A stretch of 64,000 bases of DNA from the NCBI GenBank assembly GCA_963793025.1, contig CAWBYL010000006.1, forward strand, positions 496,001 to 560,000. The letters are read 5' to 3'. The stretch is from CAWBYL01 sp963793025. GTDB taxonomy: Bacteria > Actinomycetota > Acidimicrobiia > Acidimicrobiales > Acidimicrobilacustridaceae. A program made the position numbers and the translations under genes. Of this stretch, positions 34,583-42,891 are shown one piece after another; within the stretch, counting starts at the first letter, position 1; each line of letters begins with the position of its first letter. The notes beneath the pieces are model-generated. The model did no database searches and was not told where the DNA came from. It saw only the letters and a program-made list of their open reading frames with translations.

Positions 34583-35416
34583 ATGGGAAGTTCACCGTCT
34601 CGGCGTCGTGGCGCGCAGCTCGGGCTGCTGGCCACTGTGACCTCCGTAGCGCTCGTTGCTGCGTTGGGTCTCGGCTTGTCCCCTGCGGCCGCGGCCAAGC
34701 CCGGCGCCTACGTCTGCAGCGGCGGGCTGATTCCGGCTGGCACCTACACGAGCCTCACGGTCACGGGAACGTGCCTGTTCGGCGGCGACGTGTCCATCTA
34801 CGGGAACGTGCGGGTCGCCGACGGCGCCGTGCTCAACGATCACGCCTTCTCCTTCGCCGACCATGTGCTCATCACCGGGAACGTGACCGTCGGCAAGGGG
34901 GCAGTGCTCGGTCTGGGCACCTACAACCCCGTGGCGGTCCACGACACGACAGTGAACGGGAACGTCGTGGCCAACCAACCGCTCACGCTGTACCTGACGT
35001 TCACCACGGTGCACGGCAACGTGGTCTCGAACGGCGGCGGGTCATCCACGGAGTTCCGCAACTTCCCGACGAAGGACAATGTCATCGACGGGAACCTGAT
35101 CATGCAGGGGTGGCAGGGCGGCTGGATCGGCGCCATCCGCGATCGCGTCGGTGGCAATGTCATCGTCTCCAAGAACGCGAGCGTGGTGGTCGAGACACCC
35201 GCGGGCTGTGACCCCGAGGACCCGATGAACCCGTGCACCGGCTCCGGTCCGGGCGAGGACCTCGATTCGACGGAGCTGCAGACCAACGTCATCGGCGGGA
35301 ACCTGATCTGTCACGGCAACCTGCCCGCCGCGCAGGTCAATGCCGCGGACGGCGGCGAGCCGAACCAGGTCGGGGGGAAGGCGATAGGTGAGTGTGCCGG
35401 CCTCACCGAGTCCTGA
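34583..35416 (+). CDS. Secreted beta-helix-like repeat protein
   Basis: 277 residues from ATG 34583; AAGAAGGAG is 8 nt upstream (ATG 34577 is too close). An RRR-preceded hydrophobic segment (LGLLATVTSVALVAALGLGL) and an AAAA-K junction near residue 37 form a Sec or Tat signal peptide. The mature part repeats short strands with the pattern V-x-G-N-V/L-x-V: DVSIYGNVRV, LITGNVTVGK, TTVNGNVVAN, TVHGNVVSN, NVIDGNLIM, VGGNVIVSK and NVIGGNLIC. This is like bactofilin and polymer-forming or pectate-lyase-type solenoids. Cysteines occur near each end. The family is not named here; a cell-surface structural role is plausible. Confidence 0.75.
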   Translation: MGSSPSRRRGAQLGLLATVTSVALVAALGLGLSPAAAAKPGAYVCSGGLIPAGTYTSLTVTGTCLFGGDVSIYGNVRVADGAVLNDHAFSFADHVLITGNVTVGKGAVLGLGTYNPVAVHDTTVNGNVVANQPLTLYLTFTTVHGNVVSNGGGSSTEFRNFPTKDNVIDGNLIMQGWQGGWIGAIRDRVGGNVIVSKNASVVVETPAGCDPEDPMNPCTGSGPGEDLDSTELQTNVIGGNLICHGNLPAAQVNAADGGEPNQVGGKAIGECAGLTES

Positions 35417-35530
35417 TTCGGAAGCATCGGCTCGATGGGGCGGTTGGTGGGACAGAGCAACCTGCTCTCCGCCAGTGGCTGACGACCGGATCTGCCGGTC
35501 CGAGACCCGCAGCCCACCCCGAATGGTGAA

Positions 35531-35562
35531 CCGGTCTCCGGCGCCCGTGCGCCGGAGACCGG
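35531..35562. terminator. Perfect 14-bp stem-loop between convergent genes
   Basis: Arms 35531-35544 (CCGGTCTCCGGCGC) and 35549-35562 pair fully around a CCGT loop. It lies between the stop of the secreted protein (35416) and the stop of the minus-strand NTF2 gene (35592). No T-run follows. Likely a bidirectional terminator. Confidence 0.65.
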
Positions 35563-35586
35563 GTGACCGGGTGACCGGGTGACCGG
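35557..35586. repeat. 8-bp tandem repeat (GACCGGGT x 3.75)
   Basis: Three full GACCGGGT units and a partial fourth continue straight from the right arm of the 35531-35562 hairpin and stop 6 bp before the NTF2 gene's stop codon. The repeat can also extend or compete with the hairpin. Confidence 0.7.
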
Positions 35587-35591
35587 CATCC

Positions 35592-36008
35592 TCAGTCGCG
35601 CGCGCTGGTGTCGCCGAAGAACCCGATGGCGGTTCGGAGGCGACCGTCGGCGGCGACGGTGACGACGTCGATGCCGGCGACGGCGACCGTGCCGTCCGGG
35701 CCGGTCACCGCCCAGCCGAAGCGGGCGTGGTCGTGGTGGGCGTCGATGGCGGTGGTCCGGCTCAGCGAGTGGCCCGGCATCTGGTCCTGGAGGCCGCCGA
35801 TGGCGGCGCTGATGGCCTCGGGACCGTGCGCGTCGATCAGCGGATCGGCGAGATGTCCGTCGTCGGTCCAGAGGGACCGGGAGAGCTCGGTCCTCTTTGT
35901 CGCGTCCTGTTCGTTGAAGCTCTGAACGTAGCGCTCGATGGCGATGTCCACGTCCGGGACGGTGTCGGTGGTGGTCTGGGTGGCAGTGGTGGTGTCCATG
36001 GGGCCCAT
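35592..36008 (-). CDS. NTF2/SnoaL-like protein
   Basis: 138 residues from ATG at 36006-36008 (ATG 35999 is an alternative). The cone-shaped NTF2 fold is recognised from IERYVQSFNEQDATKRTELSRSLWTDDGHLADPLIDAHGPEAISAAIGGLQDQMPG and the strands RFGWAVTGPDGTVAVAGIDVVTV. Members are small-molecule isomerases, cyclases or binding proteins; the pocket residues do not allow a substrate to be named. It is divergent from the MmyB-like regulator at 36087, which very probably controls it through the 78-bp shared region. Confidence 0.85.
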   Translation of the reverse strand: MGPMDTTTATQTTTDTVPDVDIAIERYVQSFNEQDATKRTELSRSLWTDDGHLADPLIDAHGPEAISAAIGGLQDQMPGHSLSRTTAIDAHHDHARFGWAVTGPDGTVAVAGIDVVTVAADGRLRTAIGFFGDTSARD

Positions 36009-36036
36009 CGTGGGGACCGGTTCGACCGGAGACGAT

Positions 36037-36049
36037 TACCTGAGAGGTA
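36037..36049. promoter_or_regulatory. Candidate operator between divergent NTF2 and MmyB-like genes
   Basis: TACCT-GAG-AGGTA is a 5+5 bp inverted repeat midway between the two start codons. It is placed where the divergently encoded regulator could repress both promoters. Short palindromes also occur by chance. Confidence 0.35.
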
Positions 36050-36073
36050 GTCGTGTCGCGCCCGTCGGCTCCG

Positions 36074-36079
36074 TAGCGT
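36074..36079 (+). promoter_or_regulatory. Candidate -10 box of a leaderless transcript
   Basis: TAGCGT (TANNNT) ends 7 nt before ATG 36087, which has no visible ribosome site. It lies 25 bp downstream of the TACCT/AGGTA palindrome. Confidence 0.45.
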
Positions 36080-36086
36080 TCGTGGC

Positions 36087-36881
36087 ATGACGACGATGGT
36101 GGACCCGACGCCCCGGCTCGGCGAGCTGCTCAAGGCGTGGAGGTCGAGGCGGCGGGTGAGCCAGCTCGACCTGGCCTCCCTGGCGGGGGTCTCGTCACGT
36201 CACCTGTCGTTCGTGGAGACGGGCCGCTCGAAGCCGAGCCGCGAGATGGTCCTGCACCTGGCCGAGCACCTCGACGTGCCCCTGCGCGACCGCAACGAGC
36301 TGCTCGCCGCCGCCGGATTCGCCCCGCTGTACCGCCAGTCATCGCTCGACGCGCCGGAGCTCGCCAGCGTCCGCCAGGCGATCGAGGTGATCCTCACGAA
36401 CCACGAGCCGTTCCCGGCGCTGGTGATCGACGGCGCCTGGGAGCTCCTCGAGGCGAACGGCGGTGTCGCCGGGTTCCTGGCTCTGGTCTCGGCCGAGCTC
36501 CTCGAGCCGCCGATGAACGTCATCCGGGCCAGCCTGCACCCGCTCGGTCTCTCGCGATTCATCGTGAACTTCGACGAGTACGCGGCGCACGTGGTCGAGC
36601 GCCTTCGCCGTCAGCTGGCGGCGACCTCGGATCCGGCGCTGCGCGCCCTGCTGGACGAGGTGTCGGCCTATCCCGACGTCGAGCGAGCGATCGGGGGAAC
36701 GGTCGCCCTTCCGCCTCCGGCCGCGGTGCTGCCCATGCACTTCCGGCTCGACGACGGCACGGAGCTGCGGTTCTTCTCCACGATGACGGTCTTCGGGTCG
36801 CCGCTCGACGTGACGATCGCCGAGCTGGCCATCGAGAGCTTCTTCCCCGCCGACGAGGCCACGGCCGCCCTGTTTCGCTGA
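36087..36881 (+). CDS. XRE-family regulator with MmyB-like ligand domain
   Basis: 264 residues. Residues ~10-70 are a Cro/CI HTH: LGELLKAWRSRRRVSQLDLASLAGVSSRHLSFVETGRSKPSREMV. Residues ~100-262 match the MmyB-like ligand-binding (PAS-like) domain, with PALVIDGAWELLEANGG and the closing LRFFSTMTVFGSPLDVTIAELAIESFFPADEATAALF. By family knowledge MmyB-type regulators sense fatty acid-like ligands and usually sit divergently from the enzyme they control; here that is an NTF2-like protein. It may also autoregulate. Confidence 0.92.
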   Translation: MTTMVDPTPRLGELLKAWRSRRRVSQLDLASLAGVSSRHLSFVETGRSKPSREMVLHLAEHLDVPLRDRNELLAAAGFAPLYRQSSLDAPELASVRQAIEVILTNHEPFPALVIDGAWELLEANGGVAGFLALVSAELLEPPMNVIRASLHPLGLSRFIVNFDEYAAHVVERLRRQLAATSDPALRALLDEVSAYPDVERAIGGTVALPPPAAVLPMHFRLDDGTELRFFSTMTVFGSPLDVTIAELAIESFFPADEATAALFR

Positions 36882-36966
36882 GATCGTCGGTGGTGTGGCG
36901 AGGCTGCCGGAGCTGCTCGTCGACCGCGATGTCAATGTCAGCGTGGCGTACGGGAGAATGAAGACC

Positions 36967-37623
36967 ATGGAGGTTCCACAAGAAGGACTGGCCGGTCTCG
37001 AGGGCTTGCCGCGGATGTTCCCGAGAGATCTCCGTCGGTTCCTGATGGTCTACGAGTTCGCCATCGCCGAGGTCACGACGAAGATCGAGATCCTGCGGTC
37101 GGAGTACACCCACCTCCACGATCACAACCCGATCGAGCACGTCACCACTCGTCTCAAGGATCCGCAGGCGATCGTGGCCAAGGCGAGGCGCCGGGGTTGT
37201 GGACTCGGCTTCGACGAGGTCCGTGGCCAGATTCGCGACATCGCCGGCGTCCGGGTGATCTGCAGCTTCGTATCCGACGTCTACACGCTCTTCGACGCCT
37301 TCTGTGACCAGGACGACATCGAGGTGATCGAGGTCGAGGACTACATCCGGTCACCGAAACCGAACGGCTACCAGAGCCTCCACGCCATCGTCCAGGTGCC
37401 GGTGTTCCTTTCGGGAGGGGCTGAGCGGGTGTGCGTCGAGATGCAGTTCCGCACCATCGCCATGGACTTCTGGGCGACCCTCGAGCACAAGATCTATTAC
37501 AGATACGACCGCCGGGTTCCAGATGAGTTGCTCGAAGAGCTCAAGGATGCGGCCGACCTGGCGACGGTCCTCGACCAGCGCATGGAACGGCTCCACCAGG
37601 AAGTCCTGGCGCTCGAGGACTAG
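36967..37623 (+). CDS. Small alarmone synthetase, RelA/SpoT synthetase domain only (RelP/RelQ type)
   Basis: 218 residues from ATG 36967; GGGAG at 36952-36956 is 10 nt upstream and too near ATG 36958. The synthetase signatures are present: FDEVRGQIRDIAGVRVICSF (R-D-I-AG-R), the G-loop SPKPNGYQSLHAIV and VEMQFRTIAMDFWATLEHKIYY. No HD hydrolase, TGS or ACT domain exists, so it can make but not degrade (p)ppGpp. Such enzymes are switched on transcriptionally by cell-envelope or other stress. It lies 85 bp after the MmyB-like gene and converges on dabA. Confidence 0.92.
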   Translation: MEVPQEGLAGLEGLPRMFPRDLRRFLMVYEFAIAEVTTKIEILRSEYTHLHDHNPIEHVTTRLKDPQAIVAKARRRGCGLGFDEVRGQIRDIAGVRVICSFVSDVYTLFDAFCDQDDIEVIEVEDYIRSPKPNGYQSLHAIVQVPVFLSGGAERVCVEMQFRTIAMDFWATLEHKIYYRYDRRVPDELLEELKDAADLATVLDQRMERLHQEVLALED

Positions 37624-37696
37624 CGGATCGTGACCGTCGGCGGCGGCATGTTCCGGCCATCGTCCTCGGCGACGGTGATCGCCCCGGTGCAAGAGG

Positions 37697-40190
37697 TCAC
37701 GGTCGCAACACCTCGTGGGACGTGTGGGAGGCGGGGTCGAGTGGAACCCAGCGCAGTTCGCCCAGGTATCGGTGGGTGGCGTCGCCGTCGTCGTCGAGGG
37801 CGTACAGCGCGATCCAGCCGTTGTCGCACAGCGCCCTCAGGTGCTCGTGCTGTCGGATCACCTCGGTGATGGCCTCGCAGGGCGCGGCCACCAGCACCTG
37901 GAGGCGGAGCGGATCGTGCTGGAGACGCTCCCCGTCGTGGACGGACTGCCATGGGAGGCCGGTGCGGAGGTCGCCCCCGTTGCCCTCGAGAACCCCGAGA
38001 CGGCCGACGACGTTGTGCAGGGTCTTGTCGCCGGACCCGAAACGCTCGTTGTCGACGGTCGACGCGTAGTACTGCAGGCTGATCCAGCTGGCGACGATGA
38101 CCGGTGCGGTGAGGATCGTCTCCAGCACGCCGTAGCCGTCGTCGCCGTGCCGGTCGTAGCTGTGCAGGAACGCCCGACCGCCAAGGTCGACGCCGCGGGT
38201 TACGGACCGGGGTGCGGCGACGAAGGCCCGGCACCCTGCAAGCCCCCACTCGGGGCGGACCTGGGCCCAATCGGTGGCCCGCCGCTGCAACGCGGCGTCG
38301 AGGGCCTCCCCTTCCCCTTCGTCCCGCAGCCCGAGTCGGGCGGCTCGCTCGGCCCGGGCGCGGCACCCCGCTTCGGCGAGGTGGGCGCGCAGCTCGGCGA
38401 TCCGGGCGGTGTGGCTCCCTGGCGCCGACTCGAGGTCGAAGACGTGGACCTCGTCGGTGGTGGTGTCGTGGAGAGCGGGCACGAACCAGGTGTCGTCGGG
38501 GATGTCGATACCTCGGCGGCGGAGGCCGGCCCGCACGAGCGGGTCGTTGAACAGCGCGGCGGCGATACGGGCGTTCACCTCGCCGGCGTGACCTCCACAC
38601 GCGCCGCAGTCCAGGCCGGTGCCGTAGGGGTTGTTGGTGGTGGACGAGCCGTGGCCGGCGAGCACGACGATGGGCGCGAAGCCGTCGCGCAGGGACATGG
38701 CGCTCAGCGCACCTGCGGCCATGGCCACGCGATCGTCGATCGGGATGCCGTCGAGGCTCGGTCCCGCCGCCGCCGCGACCCCGGATGGCAGGCCTTCGGT
38801 CTCGGGCCGCCGAGTCGGCCGGGTGAGTCCGCGACCGTCGGTGACGAGCTTCGGCAGGTAGGCCAGCCCAACTGGACCAACGAAGCTGAAGCACGAGATG
38901 GCCCCCATCTTGAACGACTTCCAGGCCCTCCCGACGTGGTGATCGAGGCGTCGGGACTCGGCGGCCTGTTCGGTGGCGGCGGCTTCAGGAAGCACCTCGG
39001 GCACGGTGTGGGCCGGGGTGAGCAGGACCGGACACTGCGGCACCGGATCCTCGTGGGCCAGGGGCAGGTGAGCCAGTGGCAGCCCGAAGAACCCGGCGAA
39101 CCCGAGGGTGGCGACGGCGCCGTCGACCGCCTCGAGGTGTCGCCGGAAGACCTCGCTGCGCACGTCGATGCAGAACACCGCCTGCACCTCTGGACGCGGG
39201 GCCGGGCCACTGGCCGGGCGCGGCTCGGCGAGCTTGACCAGGAAGCGTCGCTGGGCCGCCCGGTCGTGGGCGTCCTGGAGCACCAGGCGGAGCTCGAGGG
39301 ACTCGTCAACCGCGGTCGGCTCGGTCAGGAGGCCGAGGCGGTCGCGCGCTCGATCCCACGCCGCGACCAGGACCGGGTCGGCCGTCGCCCGATGTACTCC
39401 CAGCTCCCAGGCGAGGAGCACGGCTGCGAACTGCTCGGGGGCGTCGTCGGTGTCCCCGACGAGGGAGGCGTCCCATGCGAGTCGGCGAGCGTAGGCGGCC
39501 CATCCGCCGACCCGGAGCAGGAGGGCGTGTACGAACGGCACGACGGCGTCGCCGGTGAGCCCGAGGGCCTCGAGGACTTCTGCGGCGGCGTCGAGCGGGT
39601 CGTCGGGGAGCGTCCGCACCGTCGACCGGAAGCCCTTCAGTCCCATGATCTCGGGTGTCCGGTCGAGCGAGGCCTCGGCCTTCCAGGACGCGAACAGCCC
39701 CTGGGCGGGGTCGGTCGAGCGCCAGAGGGCCTGGCCGCGGTCGAAGTGCGCCGCCGCCCACGCCGAGACTCTGTCGGTGCGCAGGCGGGCCCAGTCTCGG
39801 CCAGTGGCGACCGACGCCAGGTCCACGTACGTACGGATCCCCGGCTCGGTGATCTCCGAGGTGGCCTCTGCGCGATTCAACAGCTCCTCGATGCTCGTGG
39901 CGGTGAGGCCATGGGCGGCAAGGGCGGCGTGAAGGTCCTGGCGCTCGATCCGTCCGTCGGAGATGGCCTCGGCGTACTGGGCTGCGGTCAGGGTGGTCCT
40001 TGCCCCCGCCAGGAGCGCGAGCACCCGAGCGGCGTCGTCGAAGCTGTGGTCGGCGAGTCCGAGGTACGGGTTCACCGCCACGAAGCTCTCGAGCGGCCAC
40101 AGAGGGGCGATCCGCCCGGTGGCCTCCGTGAGGGCGGACTGCCACCTGGTCGCGCGGCAGGCGGGGCGGGGCGTGCGGGGTCAGTTCCAC
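37697..40190 (-). CDS. dabA: DabA (DUF2309), zinc subunit of a proton-coupled inorganic carbon transporter, with an apparent 1-nt frameshift near the start
   Basis: The long frame (GTG 40081 to 37697, 794 residues) has the beta-carbonic-anhydrase-like zinc set: Cys304 and Asp306 in VFCIDVRSE, His477 in LAGHGSSTTNNPYG and Cys492 in GLDCGACGG. But the conserved family start (ALTEATGRIAPLWPLESF) is encoded upstream of that GTG, without any ATG/GTG/TTG in frame back to the dabB stop. A start at GTG 40190, overlapping the dabB stop by 10 bp, reads MELTPHAPPRLPRDQVAV and joins this segment if one C at 40136/40137 is removed. So the gene is either freshly frameshifted, mis-sequenced or truncated. 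DabA hydrates CO2 at the inner membrane with DabB. Confidence 0.88.
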
Positions 40191-41836
40191 GAAGGCTCCA
40201 AGGTCCTGGTCGTCGGGGCGACGCCCGAGTCGGGGTCGCGAGGATTGGTGGCGCGGGAGGCTGGCTGCGCCGGCGTCTTGAGAGCCCCGATCAGGCGGTC
40301 GTAGACGGCGTTGGCGTAGAGGCCGTTGCGGAGGTGGACAGCGATCGCCGATCGACGGCGTCCGACGGCCCGGGCTGGTTCCACGATCTGAAGCAGCACG
40401 ACGGCAGCGAAGACGGCGAGCACCACCCCGATCAGCACGAGCTGAACCCAGGCGCGAGCGGTGAGCTCTGGCACCGCGTCCCCCAGCACGTGGTGGGCGC
40501 CGGCCTCGAGGGCGAAGAACGAGATCGTGACTCCGGCGGCCAGCGTCCCGGCCCTGACGACGCCGGCGGCGCTGCCGGCCGAGTCGAGGGTGGGAGCGAT
40601 CAACTGCGTGGTGCCCAACACGAGGATGGCCCCGACGGCGACGAGCACCGGCTCACCGAGCAGGTCGATGCCGAGGACCACTGCCAAGGGGAGGTAGAGG
40701 AGCAGGGCGAGGGCCGCGCTGGCGGCGATCCGGGACGGACTCCCCAGGCGGTCGGGCAGTCGGACGCTCGAGGCCCGCTGGTCTTCGATGACGCTGCCGG
40801 AGGCGAGGAAGGCATGGGCTTTGTAGAAGGAGTGGGCGACCAGGTGCAGCAGGGCGGCTGGGTAGAGGCCCATCCCGCAGATCATCAACATGAATCCCAT
40901 GTGGGCCGCACTGGAGTAGGCGAGCGCTACCTTCACCGATGGTTGGGTGAGGAGTACGACCGAGGCGAAGACGGCGGTCGTGCCTCCGATGATCAGCAGT
41001 GCGGTGGTGGCCGAGCGGCTGCCATCGAGCACGTACGCCATCCTCAGAGCCAGGAAGGGCCCGGCGTTGAGGATTCCCGCGTGCAGCAACGCCGAGACCG
41101 GGGTCGGGGTCTCCATGACCTCGATCAGCCATCCATGGGTGGGAAACTGCGCTGACTTGAGCGCTGCGGCCAAGGTGAGGCAGACCGCAGCGAGACCGAA
41201 GCCCGTGACCGCCCAGGTCGTCTCCACCTTCGATGCTGCCTCGAAGATCCCCCCCAGGTCACCCGTACCGGCGGTCCGGTAGAGCACCAGGGCAGCCGAG
41301 AGGAAGAGAACATCGCCGACCCGGGCGATGATGAACTTCTTGCGGGCGGCCACGACAGCCCGAGGCCGGTCGGCGTGGAACACCAACAGCCGATGCAGAG
41401 CCAGGCTCGTCAGTACCCATGCCCCGACCAGCACGACGATGTTGCCGGCCACAACCATCACCTCGACCGCCGCGATGGTCGCCGCCAGACGTCCGAGGAA
41501 CTCTCCCTGGCGTTCATCTCCGTCGAGGTAGGTGCGGCTGTAGCGGAAGATCACCGCCGCGAGGGCGGCGATCATCGTGAGCATGATGGCGCTGAGGGCG
41601 TCGAGCCGCACGGACAGCCCGAGCCCTTCGGTGCCGAGGGTGGGGCTGGTCTCGGGGCCCGCGAGCGCAGTGACCGCGATGGCTCCGAGCCCGAGGACGA
41701 TGCCGGCGAAGGAAGCGCCGGTGCCGAGGCGGGTCACGGCGACAGGCCGCCGGCCTCGGCGACGTGTCGCTACGAGGGCGACGAGCCCGAACAGGGCCGC
41801 AGGGAGGAGGACGAAGTACGCGCTGAACGTCGTCAT
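40181..41836 (-). CDS. dabB: DabB, NuoL/Mrp-type proton channel subunit
   Basis: 551 residues from ATG at 41834-41836. About 14 hydrophobic helices; the antiporter-like core is clear in LVLVGAWVLTSLALHRLLVFH, KSAQFPTHGWLIEVMETPTPVSALLHAGILNAG (the Lys-Pro-H-WL-PTPVSALLHAG motif of NuoL/Mrp proteins) and SSAAHMGFMLMICGMG. The protein is shorter than respiratory NuoL and is followed by a DUF2309 gene instead of complex I genes, which identifies it as DabB. It supplies proton-driven energy to DabA so that CO2 hydration becomes unidirectional bicarbonate accumulation. The gene is first in the operon and divergent from the HicAB-like gene. Confidence 0.92.
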   Translation of the reverse strand: MTTFSAYFVLLPAALFGLVALVATRRRGRRPVAVTRLGTGASFAGIVLGLGAIAVTALAGPETSPTLGTEGLGLSVRLDALSAIMLTMIAALAAVIFRYSRTYLDGDERQGEFLGRLAATIAAVEVMVVAGNIVVLVGAWVLTSLALHRLLVFHADRPRAVVAARKKFIIARVGDVLFLSAALVLYRTAGTGDLGGIFEAASKVETTWAVTGFGLAAVCLTLAAALKSAQFPTHGWLIEVMETPTPVSALLHAGILNAGPFLALRMAYVLDGSRSATTALLIIGGTTAVFASVVLLTQPSVKVALAYSSAAHMGFMLMICGMGLYPAALLHLVAHSFYKAHAFLASGSVIEDQRASSVRLPDRLGSPSRIAASAALALLLYLPLAVVLGIDLLGEPVLVAVGAILVLGTTQLIAPTLDSAGSAAGVVRAGTLAAGVTISFFALEAGAHHVLGDAVPELTARAWVQLVLIGVVLAVFAAVVLLQIVEPARAVGRRRSAIAVHLRNGLYANAVYDRLIGALKTPAQPASRATNPRDPDSGVAPTTRTLEPSWN

Positions 41837-42025
41837 GACGGGGGCCCCGGGACCGGGTCGGCAAAGATCATGCGGTGAGTAATACACGAATACAAGAACG
41901 CAAATCAAGCTACACGTCAACGAACCCGCGAAAACTAAGAACTGAATCGCAACACACGAACATGGGCTCGTATATGGTCTGACCATGGCCACGAACCAAG
42001 AGGCACCACGACAAGGAGTAGCCCG
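41837..42025. promoter_or_regulatory. AT-rich divergent promoter region of dabBA and the HicAB-like gene
   Basis: 41875-41980 is the most AT-rich part of the window. For the plus-strand gene, TATATG/TATGGT (41971-41978) is a -10 candidate and AAGGAG (42013-42018) the ribosome site. For dabB, TATTAC-like hexamers read on the minus strand near 41880-41895. CGAA-type elements recur here (41886, 41920, 41930, 41957), possibly regulator contacts. Confidence 0.5.
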
Positions 42026-42490
42026 ATGATCGACTCCACCCGCTCACCGATGGTCCGTTGCGACGACATCCTCGCTGCCCTCCGAGCTCGAGGATTCACC
42101 TGTGAGATCGTCGCTGATCACGCCGTGGCCACCCGCGACGCCACTCGCCTCGTGGTGCCTGCAGCCGGCCGCACCGTGCCCGAGATGTTCGCCCGACGCC
42201 TCGAACACGCCTTGCGGCCGCTGCTGGGCCAGGGTTGGCTCCAGCCCGATCCCGCCTCGCGATCAGAGCGCACCGACGGGCCGGGCGCGGTCAGGGTTCG
42301 GGCCTTCGACGCCATCGTCGACCAGTGCCCGACGAGCGGGCAGTGGTGCGCTTTCCTGCCCGAGATGCTCAGCGTGATGGGCACCGGGGCCACCCGGGAC
42401 GATGCTCTGCGCGATCTCAAGTCGGCAGCCGCACTGTGGTGTGACCTGCCCGCGGAGAACGTGCTGCTTCTCACCCCCGACCTGCTGTGA
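42026..42490 (+). CDS. HicA-HicB-like single-chain protein
   Basis: 154 residues from ATG 42026 with AAGGAG 7 nt upstream. Residues ~11-65 follow a HicA pattern: DDILAALRARGF, then a His at the catalytic place (ADHAVAT, His32), RLVVPAAGRTVPEMFARRLEHAL. Residues ~95-150 follow a HicB partial RNase-H fold: AFDAIVDQCPTSGQWCAFLPEM, VMGTGATRDDALRDLKSAAALW. In the usual systems toxin and antitoxin are separate genes. Here the order is toxin then antitoxin in one chain, and the HicA half is quite diverged, so it may be a repurposed regulator and not a killer. The HicB half is the surer part. Lies divergent from dabB, 77 bp before a winged-helix gene. Confidence 0.55.
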   Translation: MIDSTRSPMVRCDDILAALRARGFTCEIVADHAVATRDATRLVVPAAGRTVPEMFARRLEHALRPLLGQGWLQPDPASRSERTDGPGAVRVRAFDAIVDQCPTSGQWCAFLPEMLSVMGTGATRDDALRDLKSAAALWCDLPAENVLLLTPDLL

Positions 42491-42567
42491 CCGACCGCAG
42501 CGGGCTGCTCGCCTCAACGTATGATGCTCGTTTCAGGAGTTCGACTGCGCAAAGACAGGTTGGCGTC

Positions 42568-42891
42568 ATGGCAGACGACATCGGGCGAACGTCGTGGACC
42601 TTCCTCACCAATCACGGGCACGTGCTCGGGTGCCTGGCTGAGCAACCTGACATCCGAGCGCGGGACGTGGCCCTCAAGGTCGGCATCACCGAGCGGGCTG
42701 CTCAGGCCATCATCGCCGACCTCGTCGCCGGGGGGTACGTGACGCGTTTCAAGGAGGGCCGACGGAATCGGTACGTCGTCCACCCCGAGATCCCTCTCCG
42801 GCACCCACTCGAGGAGGACCGCACGGTCGGCGATCTGCTGACCAGCATCGGCAAGCTGCGCCGCCCCGGTCGTCGCGCCTCCAGCGGCTGA
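42568..42891 (+). CDS. Small winged-helix transcriptional regulator (paralogue of 32028-32354)
   Basis: 107 residues from ATG 42568 (ACAGG at 42555-42559). Winged helix: TFLTNHGHVLGCLAEQPDIRARDVALKVGITERAAQAIIADLVAGG, beta-wing VTRFKEGRRNRYVV, and a C-terminal EEDRTVGDLLTSI. A TATGAT box at 42520-42525, inside the 77-bp gap after the HicAB-like gene, is a good -10. It probably regulates the dab locus or itself. The match to the regulator at 32 kb covers the whole length, so the two arose by duplication and may share binding sites. Confidence 0.82.
   Translation: MADDIGRTSWTFLTNHGHVLGCLAEQPDIRARDVALKVGITERAAQAIIADLVAGGYVTRFKEGRRNRYVVHPEIPLRHPLEEDRTVGDLLTSIGKLRRPGRRASSG

Noticed and set aside
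40081..40183. DabB-DabA fusion by read-through of the in-frame TGA
   Set aside because: dabA is open straight from the dabB stop in the same frame, but the 10-bp overlapping GTG 40190 with a 1-nt slip explains the N-terminus better, and residues just after the stop (PRTPRPACRA) look non-coding.
37715..41155. Very long plus-strand open frame (1146 codons) antisense to dabBA
   Set aside because: It is rich in low-complexity Gly/Glu/Val with no domain pattern, and the minus strand carries clear DabA and DabB motifs.
37697..41836. Part of a respiratory complex I operon
   Set aside because: The NuoL-like protein is short, paired with DUF2309 and has no other nuo genes.
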